From Onchocerca lupi (lineage: Eukaryota; Nematoda; Chromadorea; Rhabditida; Onchocercidae), in the NCBI GenBank assembly GCA_028564675.1, contig JAOVVO010000266.1:1-64000 (forward strand): a DNA stretch of 64,000 bases, read 5' to 3'. This document shows, piece by piece, positions 27,401 to 36,701 of this stretch. A program made the translations under genes and the position numbers. The first letter of the stretch is position 1; each line of letters opens with the position of its first letter. Below the pieces are notes generated by a model that did not search any database, was not told where the DNA came from, and was given only the letters and a program-made list of their open reading frames with translations.

Positions 27401-30400
27401 ATATGACTTCTTAATTTTAGGGAAGCGACGACGATTATGCTCGTCATCTATTATCCCACCACCTCGTGGTTTTGTTGCGATACAGCTAGAAAGTCTGAAA
27501 AGTGCATTACATCGCAGTAATCAAAGTCGTGTGCACAAGTCACTGGCGCGCTGGAAAAATACATTAAATTTAATGGCAAAGGTGAGACGACGCTTAAAAT
27601 ATGATCTGTCGGAATTATAGAATAATTGCCAAATCTGACTTTTCATGCCTTTTTCTGAACTTGGAATATTTTTCATATATAATTTTTTCATTACTTATTT
27701 GTAAAAATAAGTAATGAAAAAATTATATAAAAGAAAAAGTTGAGGATAATATTTAGGTGATTTTATGATACGATTTGAACTTGGTGGTTTTCAGGCATTT
27801 AGCGATCAGTTGCTGATTGCTTGTGGTGGTGAAGTTACGGGTTCAATCCTTTTGAATGAAATGGCTGGTTTTTTGGTTCGTGAAGCACAGTTTCGTAAGA
27901 AAATGGAAAAGTTTAAAGCTGCACAAAGCAAAGATATTGTTTTCGAGGTGTGTTTGCAGATGAACAAAAGTTTAAGTCAAATGATTGCTTATCGATTCTC
28001 AGCCATATATGCCAACCTAATAAAGAGAAAAGAGAAGTGAAATACTAGAGTGAAAAGGATAATGTTGAGTTCGATTTACGAATTCATCAGCAGAGAACAA
28101 AGTCGATTTTTTTCTTTTTTTTCTTTTTGAAGTCTTCATTTTTGACAGAAGTGACTAACTAATAACGCTTAGGTAATAAGATTATAATCCACTCATCACC
28201 ATAATATAGATTCGCGATATCATTTTTCTGCATGCTATTTTAGATGGCTAGTGTAATAGACGAATAGATAGCTTAGTTGTTTGAAGTTTCTTCAATTGTT
28301 TGTGCAACTCATTTGGTTACCCACTCATATGAAGGTAGAGAATCTGTTTAATTGTATGAAAAATTATCTGATGAGATGACCGAAAGCGCCTTTGAGAACA
28401 GAAATACGCAGTAATAATAGAGTTAGTTTTTGTGAGGTGTTTTATACAAAATAAGTTCTTTTACTTTTCACATTTTATACATATCTTTAGATCGAGCGTG
28501 ACAAGCATGAAATGATTGCACAGACAATTCGTCAATTGAACGTGCATTATTCGCGTCGTGTTAACAGCTCGTCTTCAGTGAATTCAACACAGAACAACAA
28601 TGTAGATTCTTCTCGAGATTTTGGTTCGATAAGATCAGTCAGACTGATTAATCTTTCATGGGCTAGCGCTAACAATAAAGACGATTCTGATGCACCTCCT
28701 CTGGCTTGCCATAAGGTACAATTTTCTTTCAGTTCATCGAAATTTCTCAAATTGAGATAAACCAATATTTATTATCACATAGGACATGCATATTTTCTGA
28801 GACCTGAGTAACCCATGTTTCTGTTAACATTTTGGTAATCATTCAAACCTAAATTTAAAATCGAGAGTCAAAAAATTGTTCTTTTCCTGTTCTCTTTTTG
28901 TTTCAGGTAAAAGTCACTTTCAAGAATGAACCTGGAGAAGGAAGTGGTGTAGCAAGAAGTTTTTATGCAGCCATTGCAGATGCATTTCTAACAATGAAAC
29001 GTTTACCAACAGAAACACAAGTTTTAGCTGCTTTTGGCAGCCTACCTGCAGATATTCCACCATCATCGGGTAAATTTTATTGGGCATGGAAGCTAAAGCT
29101 AGAGCTAAAACTTATAGTAAATACTGCTATTTTTAAGTTATCTTTGAAACAAATTTATCGGAAGCAAATATATTCATTTGTCAAAGATAATAGAACTCGA
29201 AATTAAGGGAATTGGAATTTTAGGAAATCGCGGATCTGGTCGTGGAAGTTATCGCGATAGAAGTGCAATCCTCCTGAATAGTTTGTCAATGGCTGGAAGA
29301 CGACGAAGTTTAAGAAAGTGAACTATTTGAAAATGAGATTTATATGTGAAGCGTATACGATACTGAGTATTGAAAAAATCGTGGCAGCCTCCTAAAATGA
29401 CTCTAGACTGAAAAATATAATAGTCTAACTAGAACAAATGATGAGAAATTCCATTCTAATATTTTCAGTCGATATACTCTCTCTGTTTCTTCGCCGTCGT
29501 ACTATTCACGCCATCAACCGCATCTTAATGAACCATCAGGTGATGTTGAGTCAGCTGTAGCATCTAATATTGATAATTTGGCAACGCCTCAAGCTCCATC
29601 AGCTTGGGAGCCTGAGCGAGAAACATTAGGAGAAAGATTATTGGCAAGAGTTCGGGCAGTAAGACCGGTAAGATTTTCTGAAAGTTACAACGATTTCAAT
29701 ATTTTAAGATTTTTGAGCAGTATGTAAAAACATCTGATACTTATTTGCAATTACTGGTATCTTTGTAAGTTTACGTTCTCCATGATTTACAGTTATTAGC
29801 AAAAGACAACATTGAATAAGAGATAGTTATCTAATTTTTTAGACGAAATTTAATGTTATGAGGTTTTTTGAAATCTTGCATTTTATTATTTACAGTTGCA
29901 AGTATTTGAGCAAGTGAAAATTTTTTACCGTCACTTTGAAATAAGATATCTTTAGCCTCATTTTTCCATGATTTATTTGCAGCAGTTATGTAACAAAATT
30001 ACGGGCATGTTGCTGGATCTTCAGCCACACCAACTAATAACGATACTTGCCAGTGAAGAACTTCTTCGTGCTCAGGTAGAAGAAGCCTCTGAAATGATTC
30101 AGGCAGCTGGTCTAGGGAATAGCGATGGAGATCGTGCTAACGAATCAGCACCCTCGAATCGGGGGCAGTCAACATCAACTAAGACTGGATCGATAGCACG
30201 TGCATCTAGCACACCAAATCTCAATTGTACAAATTTAAAATATGTCGTTTATTAATATATTGTCCATTTTGTAATTTGCAATATGAATTCAATGCTTTAG
30301 AAACATTTCAAGAATTAGATGGGATATACCTTTCCCCATTTTAATTTTTTGCTTTTCATTAGAGACAACAAAAACAACGATGTACAAAAAAAAATGTTGT

Positions 30401-33310
30401 TGAAGATGTGATTATACTGCTAGGGAGAATGTATCTTTTAATTAGTAAATATGGTAGAAATTTAGTGCATAATTCTTTCATTATTTTGTATGATATATAT
30501 TTACGTAATCCGAATTTCAGCTGCTAATGATTCAAGCTCAGTTAGTTTGGAAGATGATACAGCGCCATTATTTTATCGTCCAAGTAGGACTGGCTATTAT
30601 ACACCAATTGCTGGTAAGAACTCGACACATCGTTTAAATGCTTTTCGAAATGTTGGAAGGTGAGTGGTTCTGTGATTTTCTTTTCATGTTTAAATGAAGA
30701 AAATTAAGTCTGGAAAGCATAATGCGTAGTAATGTTTTTTTCAAGTTCTGATCTCTAATTTTATTTCTTCAACATACATTTATAGAATGATCGGAATTTG
30801 TTTGATGCAAATGGAGATATTCCCATTGCATCTTTGCCGACATGTATTAAAGTTCATACTTGGACGTCCAGTCAACTGGTTTGATCTTGCTTTTTATGAT
30901 CCGGTCTTATTCGAATCGATGCGCACGTTGATATTTAATGAAGGCCCCACTCGACCTGAACAAATCAATAGTTTATATCTAACTTTCGAAGTCGCTGTTC
31001 CTGAACAGGAAGTATCATTTAATTTTCCATATTCTTCTCGTTAATTTGAAAAAGCTACACTTAATGAAATTGATTTTTCATATTCTTTTTGTTAATTTTA
31101 AAAAGTTACACTTAATGGAGTATAGAGTAATTTAGAAAACGAAAAGATAAAGTGGAGAGTGGATTAGATATTATACAATTATGTTCTTTCATACTTTATT
31201 GCGAATTCCTATTAAAAATTCTATTAACTTTATCAAAAGATGAATCAATGCATAAATTAGACAGAGTAGTTTGATCAGTCTTTAATGTATTTGTATGGGA
31301 AATTCCACAGAATATCTGTAGCTTTGGTGACCAACTGAAGTTCAGCGCATTATCATGAAAAACAGTGGCATCGTGTAGGATTATAATGAAATATTAAGAG
31401 ATGCTTTCTGGTAATTTTAATCAATCACTGAATTGGAATAGTAGTTATTGATACAGATGTTATCAGTTCTGCACTTACTCCTGCACTGAAATAGCTATGA
31501 GTCTAAATATCTGTTTTGTTTCGCATTCCGTTTTGTAATATGAGGGAAATGGAAGGAGTTAACTGTATAGTTATCTGTTATTCTTTCATGGCATCTGGCC
31601 TTTTTCGTGCAATTTCAGTTTTAGAGTACAGCTGTTTCGGTGATGCATGAGTCAATCAAGATAAGGAGATAGAAGGAAAGAGTGACAATGACTCTTGTTG
31701 ATGTTATTATGATGCCACTTGGTGTATACTTTCACATTCTTTTCTTGTATTAAAATAGTTTTTGGATTTGATTTATTGACAATCTTGTGATCTAATGGGA
31801 AGACTTCACTTTTCGATGACGGAGACTGCGGACTGAAAGTAGATTCTGGCAGAATTCTTTATTTTACTTTTAAAAAAATATGAAGAATGTAGTTTATGAA
31901 CTTGAGAGCTTGCAATGTTTCATGATGATATAGTTAGTTACACATATATTGGGAAGAAAAAAAATTTCATTATCAGGGTGGAGGTACTGTGGAATTGAAA
32001 CCGGGTGGCACAAATATTGCAGTAACTCATGAAAATGTTGTGGAATATATCTATCTATTCGTGGAAGCACGAATGCTTGGAAATCACTTGAAATGCCTTG
32101 AAGTAAGTCTATTCATTTTTTTTAGTTTGCGTATCTTTTTCTCACATGTTCTTTATGGCAAAACAGATGGGATTGATTGCGATATTTTTCCATTATTCCG
32201 TTTTTCAGGCTATTAAACAAGGTGTATATGATGTAATCCCGCTTGGTTCGCTGGCAAATATGACTGCCGAGGATTTGCGTCTGCTGCTTTGCGGTACACA
32301 AGAGGTCTTTTTTTCTTCGAGAGTAGTAAATTTATTCTATATGTTCGGTTGATCTTTTGGCATTTTACTGAACACATTTGATATGATGACCAAAAATTCT
32401 TTGAGAATAAGAAGAATATGCTGTTTTGAAATTTGTGGAAATTTTCATCTTAGTTGAAGTATATCTATACATAAAATAATTCGATAATTGTTTTGCACTG
32501 GTCCATGTCACTCACTTCAGCACACTTTTTTCTATGTCTCATTTCAGATCTCAATGGCTTTAATGCAGAGCTACACAACATTCACGGATGAAAGTTCGGC
32601 ATCACCAGAATTACTTCATAAATTCAAAGGGTGGTTTTGGTCAATATGTAACAAGCTCAATAATCAGGAAAAACAGGTAAAGTATCGAAGTTTTTTATTC
32701 TAAAAAAATATTAACATACTGTTTTGTTAAAATGATTTATATCAATTTAAAATTTTTTAATTCGTAATGAAGTATTTAGACTCTATATTTCTGATTCCCG
32801 TCTTCTTCTCCATTTCCCTTTGCTTAGTTCGTCATTTCTGAAAACGGATATCTGATTTTTCAGGATTTGATCTTCTTCTGGACTGGTTCACCTACACTTC
32901 CACCTAGCGAAGATGGCTTCCAACCAATGCCAACAGTTCTTGTACGACCAGCGGATGATCTTCATCTGCCTACTGCTAACACCTGTATTTCTCGGTTCGC
33001 TTTATTGTTTTGAGGGAGATACAAATAAATTGATATTTATATTTGCCAATGACTTCACTTAATTTCTTTTAGAACATATTTGTTTCTTATTATATATTGA
33101 GAGCTGAGAAGAGTCGAACTTTTTAAAAGGAGCCAAAGGAAAGGACACTAAACTTAGTTTCTTTTATTTTCTGCTCTGTTAGATCTCAGTGTACTTCTTA
33201 TCGTTCTGATTATAACTTTCAGGTTGTATGTACCATTATATCCGAGCAAAAAAGTCCTGAAGTCGAAACTATTAACAGCTATCAAGAATAAAAACTTTGG
33301 TTTTGTGTAA
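12145..33310 (+). CDS. ubr-5: UBR5/HYD HECT-type E3 ubiquitin-protein ligase
   Basis: A 64-exon gene; my spliced model is 8,844 nt, or 2,947 aa, close to the 2,799 aa of human UBR5. Homology to UBR5 is collinear from the first exon to the last residue. Domains: UBA (about 189-225), RCC1-like N-terminal repeats, UBR zinc box (about 1118-1190), acidic linker (about 1545-1725), MLLE/PABC (about 2558-2602) and HECT ending in NFGFV. The HECT catalytic Cys sits in TANTCIS at about residue 2916, so the enzyme should be active. The family builds ubiquitin chains on N-degron and other substrates and acts largely in the nucleus. The start is supported by alignment of [19 protein letters not shown] with the human N-terminus. 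Exon coordinates are given in the four following entries. Some exon ends have in-frame alternatives. Confidence 0.95.
16999..17028 (+). repeat. Poly(T) run of about 30 in a ubr-5 intron
   Basis: Uninterrupted T run in intron 14 of ubr-5. Its exact length is likely to vary between reads and assemblies. Confidence 0.9.
18605..22288 (+). other. ubr-5: ubr-5 exons 20-33: UBR box and helical scaffold
   Basis: Exons: 18605-18679, 18864-18993, 19433-19545, 19669-19817, 20018-20109, 20206-20352, 20626-20729, 20837-20969, 21052-21154, 21289-21404, 21490-21594, 21677-21787, 21905-22070, 22193-22288. Exons 23-25 encode the UBR zinc box: [13 protein letters not shown], then [24 protein letters not shown] and [10 protein letters not shown]. 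The Cys/His ligand pattern of UBR5 is kept. Exon 20 has a second in-frame acceptor 9 nt downstream, and exon 27 has a TAGCAG tandem acceptor. Confidence 0.85.
22524..26784 (+). other. ubr-5: ubr-5 exons 34-48: acidic linker and central helical region
   Basis: Exons: 22524-22629, 22825-22884, 23284-23475, 23628-23828, 23920-23960, 24147-24255, 24342-24425, 24693-24782, 24996-25113, 25243-25357, 25548-25720, 25792-25889, 25996-26267, 26451-26510, 26608-26784. Exons 34-37 are almost pure Asp/Glu/Asn/Gly/Ser, matching the acidic stretch of UBR5. Exon 41 carries QWAMR, aligned with human QWAVR. Exon 46 uses the second of two nearby TTTCAG acceptors because only that keeps the frame. Confidence 0.82.
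27676..27729. repeat. Perfect 25-bp inverted repeat with a 4-nt loop
   Basis: The left arm 27676-27700 (TATATAATTTTTTCATTACT...) is the exact reverse complement of 27705-27729, with loop GTAA. It lies in the intron after ubr-5 exon 51. It is palindromic, so a transcript of either strand could fold into the same hairpin. Confidence 0.9.
31029..31117 (+). repeat. Two-copy tandem duplication just after ubr-5 exon 59
   Basis: Units at 31029-31067 and 31079-31117 (CATATTCTT...GTTAATTT...ACACTTAATG) are about 85% alike with a period of 50 bp. They sit directly after the exon 59 donor, in the 965-nt intron 59, which otherwise shows nothing recognisable. Confidence 0.65.
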
Positions 33311-33353
33311 ACCAAAAAGAATATACCGTACCCATGCGCACTTTTTTGTTTTA

Positions 33354-33359
33354 ATTAAA
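33354..33359 (+). terminator. ubr-5: Possible polyadenylation signal of ubr-5 (ATTAAA)
   Basis: ATTAAA lies 44 nt after the ubr-5 stop codon. It is a common variant signal, but the region is AT-rich, so chance is likely. Confidence 0.3.
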
Positions 33360-34345
33360 AATCTGTTAACATCATCTTCTCATGTACTGTGATTTCTTCC
33401 AGCTCTTTATTGTTTTATCATAGATGAAATTTTAACTTAATCTTGCCAACATTATGGGATTTTTTATGAAAACCTTTCTCTCATGTCACTAATGACTAAT
33501 TTTTCTTTTTCAAGAAATGGAATGTTTATTTTTTTTTTAAAACTTCGGAATAGCTTTTTAAAAGGTTGTCTTGATTTCTTTTTTTTTTTTTTTTTTGGAA
33601 TATGCACTGCTAGTTGATTTCAGTCCTAACACCCGCCTGAAATTTATAATTCAAGGCTCATAATTGACTTTTCGAAAAGTTGGAAGTGATCAGCTTTATG
33701 TTGAAATATTCTATTTCATTAATTTAGAAAAGTGCGATTTCAAAATAACTGTTTTTGAATACAGGTGGTGTTAATTATATAAATTTTTGCCTATTAAGGG
33801 AACTTTATTCACATGAGAATTGCATTTATCTCTTACAACTTTCTTTTGCTTAACCGATTTTTTTTTCAGCAGTACTAGAAACTAGAAATGCTATGAATCA
33901 TTAACGAACGAACTTAATTAAATTGATGGCATCAACTGAGGGTATTTGAGGAAAAATAATTTCTATCAAAAAGAGTGACAAATGAAATCGTCTCATCTAT
34001 TCCTTCTATGTAAACATGAAGCGATAATGTAGAGATTGATTTTATATAGATTTAAAACTATTAGATATCTGTGGATTGGGTAACAGATGAAATAATCATG
34101 AAGATTATGTGTGTGGGTGTGTGTGTGTTTGTATTATGTCGACAAAAATGTTCATTATAACAATAACTTCATATGAATTAGAAAACATTCGGAAAGTAAA
34201 GGAGAAGCATTGGAATATATCAGAGCATCATCATCAAAAATCAATAATGGACAGTATAATAACACTTCAAAATTTAAAAAAAAAAGAAAGAAACGATACG
34301 AACGAAGAAAACAAAACGAACCTGAGCGATATGAGAGTGATGGTA

Positions 34346-34362
34346 TGAGGTAAGGACGGTTG
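34346..34362 (-). promoter_or_regulatory. hbl-1: let-7 family target site with 3' supplementary pairing
   Basis: The plus strand reads TGAGGTA (34346-34352), then AGGAC, then GGTTG (34358-34362). This equals let-7 nucleotides 1-7 and 11-15 with a short bulge. The minus transcript would have a 7mer-A1 seed site plus strong 3' pairing. It lies 43-68 nt past two AATAAA signals, so it may be present only in a longer 3' UTR isoform. Confidence 0.45.
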
Positions 34363-34386
34363 GAGCAACGGATGTTTTTTCAGATT

Positions 34387-34393
34387 TCCCTGA
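34387..34393 (-). promoter_or_regulatory. hbl-1: lin-4 7mer-A1 candidate site
   Basis: Plus-strand TCCCTGA equals lin-4 nucleotides 1-7; nucleotide 8 does not match. It is close to the predicted AATAAA signals, so it may sit at or beyond the mRNA end. Confidence 0.35.
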
Positions 34394-34717
34394 TTTTATT
34401 CATTTAAATTTATTAAAGAAAAATAAGCTTTCCTGAACAGACTAATTAACGTATTCATTATAATACAATAAAATAATACATCCATTCAACATTATTCAAC
34501 CTTTCTAATTCTGAATAGTTCTCGAACTACATTGCACAAAAATCGAATTAGTTGAAGGTTGAAAGTTGTGAAGTGGATATGTAACTAACGACTGTCATCA
34601 ATTATTTGTAAAATAAAAATTCTTGTGTAACACTTGAAATAATACTCACTTGATTAGTATCAAATGATAAGAAAATGTGTAGAATACGTCGGCGATTTCG
34701 GTTATCGACGATACAAT

Positions 34718-34725
34718 TCCCTGAG
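34718..34725 (-). promoter_or_regulatory. hbl-1: lin-4/miR-125 8-mer target site
   Basis: The plus strand reads TCCCTGAG, identical to nucleotides 1-8 of lin-4, so the minus-strand transcript carries CTCAGGGA, a full 8-mer site. Further along, plus-strand TCAA followed by AGT gives partial 3' pairing after a bulge. The site lies about 2 kb downstream of the hbl-1 stop, within the expected 3' UTR. Confidence 0.6.
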
Positions 34726-35552
34726 TTTATAGATCAAAGTAACCGTATAATATCACCACGTATTTGAAAAAATAATAGTAATCAATAATAGACTAATAAT
34801 AATATTAATATTAATAATAATAATAATGAAATGAGCGCAAAAGTATAAAAGAAAACGAGGAAATATATAAACAAAGATAAAATTATAAGTTCAAATAAGT
34901 AATGTGAAACTTTGTAGAGACACATATGACAACTGAGAGAATCGCGCAAAAAAAAAAAAAAAAAAAACAAAATGCTCTGAGTTCACATCCCAGGATGAAA
35001 TTTGCGACAAAAATAATTCAAATATTTACAATCAAAAAAGGATATAATATAATATTTCTGGAGGACTTATAATCCATGAAATTCCTGAAGTTTCACATAT
35101 TTCTTCTCTTTAATAATCCTGATATTTTTACTTTAGAAATAAATACATAAGCAATAAACTTAACGGAAGATTTAATAAAACCTGCCACTAAGTTGTCATT
35201 ATCATTATTCTTTTTCTAATTTTACTCAAAACTTGCAAAAACAAGGAAAAAATTGGGGTTTTTAGGTCATTATCATTCCAATTTCGAAATCTCAGGATAA
35301 CTTCCCAGATTTGTAACAAATATATACTATTTCTAGCAAAAAAAAAGGAAAAAAAAAAGACAAAAAGAAATCAACAACAAAAAAACATTTTCATATTTTC
35401 CATCATGAAAACAAAAATCTGAAGCCTAAAAACAAAAAAAAAGGAAAAAAAGATAAAAAACAGATTCAGCTTGGATGGAATACATATGGAAATGATTATT
35501 TAACGGAATGGAAATTTAAAATTTTTGCTTTTTTTTTCTGTAAATATCAACC

Positions 35553-35563
35553 AGGTAGATAGG
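35553..35563 (-). promoter_or_regulatory. hbl-1: Offset let-7 family candidate site
   Basis: Plus-strand AGGTAG, one bulged A, then TAGG equals let-7 nucleotides 3-8 and 9-12. Nucleotide 2 mismatches, so this is a weak offset-seed site. Confidence 0.25.
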
Positions 35564-35930
35564 AATTATCAAGACATTTGGTGAACAAGAAAAAAAAAGT
35601 ATCAAAAAAAAAAAAAAAAAGAGAACGAACAACAACTTCAAACAAGAAAATAACATAAATGAAAATTTGGGGAGAAAGAAAAAGGAATTCATTGATTATA
35701 GATTTTCTGGAATTTTTTTTTTCGATTTTTTCACTAAAAGAAAAAAAAATGAATGTTTCTCCTGGAAAATTATAAATCAAAATAAGAATGAAGAAAAATA
35801 AAACAACAAAATAGATTGTTTCCTATATATATATACAAAAAAATGATAATTGATGATAAGAATAATGATAATGAAACCCTCTGAAAGGAATAAAAAAAAC
35901 AAAGAATACACAAAAATTATTTTGATAAAT

Positions 35931-35946
35931 TGAGGCAGTTATGTTG
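35931..35946 (-). promoter_or_regulatory. hbl-1: let-7 candidate site with one G:U wobble
   Basis: The plus strand reads TGAGGCAGT then, after a gap, GTTG. Against let-7 this pairs nucleotides 1-5 and 7-9 with a G:U wobble at position 6, plus nucleotides 12-15. The site is about 770 nt after the stop, well inside the 3' UTR. Confidence 0.4.
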
Positions 35947-35974
35947 CCTGAGAAACAGAAAGACAGCCTGAGAC
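35947..35974 (-). promoter_or_regulatory. hbl-1: Tandem offset lin-4 family sites
   Basis: Plus-strand CCTGAGA occurs twice (35947-35953 and 35967-35973), matching lin-4 nucleotides 3-9 with a mismatch at nucleotide 2. Two copies 20 nt apart, directly beside the wobble let-7 site, form a compact cluster. Offset sites are weak singly. Confidence 0.3.
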
Positions 35975-36701
35975 GATTGTTTTAGCCTGCACTTCAAAAC
36001 AAAGTATGTCAACGCAAGAAAAAAAAAATTTACAATTATGAATTGATTAATTTCAGACAAAACATCGAATTGCAGGAAACTTTCATCTCTGCAATTATAT
36101 GAAAATTAACGCATTTGTAATTAATATTCTCTCAAATGGGCCATGGAAAATTATCAAATTAAAATTAATTCAGACATTTTCATTCCTTCTTCCATAGATT
36201 TTGCATAAAAGTTTTCTTAAATTTCACTTCTTTAAATTTTTTTTCTTAAATTTAGCAAAGAAAAAGTAAACATACAAATAAATACCTGAATTCAAATTTT
36301 TTTTGAAATATAATGAAGTATTTTTTAATCCATTGATATTTTCAAAATTTAAGTTCAATTTTTTCTTTTTGCTTTTAAGCAAATATTAAGAATAGTTTTA
36401 AAATAAATAAAAATTTTTTTCCATGTCCATTAGAGCAAACTTTCTTACAATAGAGCTAATAAAAAAAAAAAAAGAAAAAAAAACACTGCAAAGAAGGGAA
36501 TGAATGAATGTGCCTGAAAATGGCAAATAATTAAAAAGATCAAGAAATTGATCAATATTCAGGAATTTTGATTATATATATACACATATGCAAAATTGAG
36601 ATTTAAACCTGAAATTTTGCTAAATATGAAATGATAAGGAAGGAGGAATAATTAATTCCGAACAATTATTTTGGAATGAAAAATTCCAACATGTGAAAAT
36701 T

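Larger units (their letters stand above)
27016..33310 (+). other. ubr-5: ubr-5 exons 49-64: MLLE and HECT catalytic region
   Basis: Exons: 27016-27112, 27225-27311, 27421-27581, 27795-27947, 28491-28715, 28907-29069, 29224-29317, 29469-29667, 29983-30226, 30521-30659, 30786-31011, 31977-32102, 32209-32304, 32548-32676, 32864-32994, 33223-33310. Exon 54 carries [15 protein letters not shown], a near-invariant UBR5 block. Exon 57 is the MLLE domain ([15 protein letters not shown]). Exons 58-64 are the HECT domain: [37 protein letters not shown] and the NFGFV terminus. Confidence 0.9.
33311..36701 (-). promoter_or_regulatory. hbl-1: Convergent 3' flank; probable long 3' UTR of hbl-1
   Basis: There are 3.4 kb between the stop codons of ubr-5 (plus) and hbl-1 (minus), without coding potential. 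On the minus strand, AATAAA signals lie at 34414-34409 and 34400-34395, and another near 33808-33803. This suggests an hbl-1 3' UTR of about 2.3 kb or longer. Read on the plus strand, the interval contains several stretches identical to the 5' ends of lin-4 and let-7, meaning the minus-strand mRNA would hold complementary target sites. A Pumilio-type element (TGTAAATA) lies at 35030-35023 on the minus strand. C. elegans hbl-1 is known to be regulated through its 3' UTR by these microRNAs. Confidence 0.6.
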
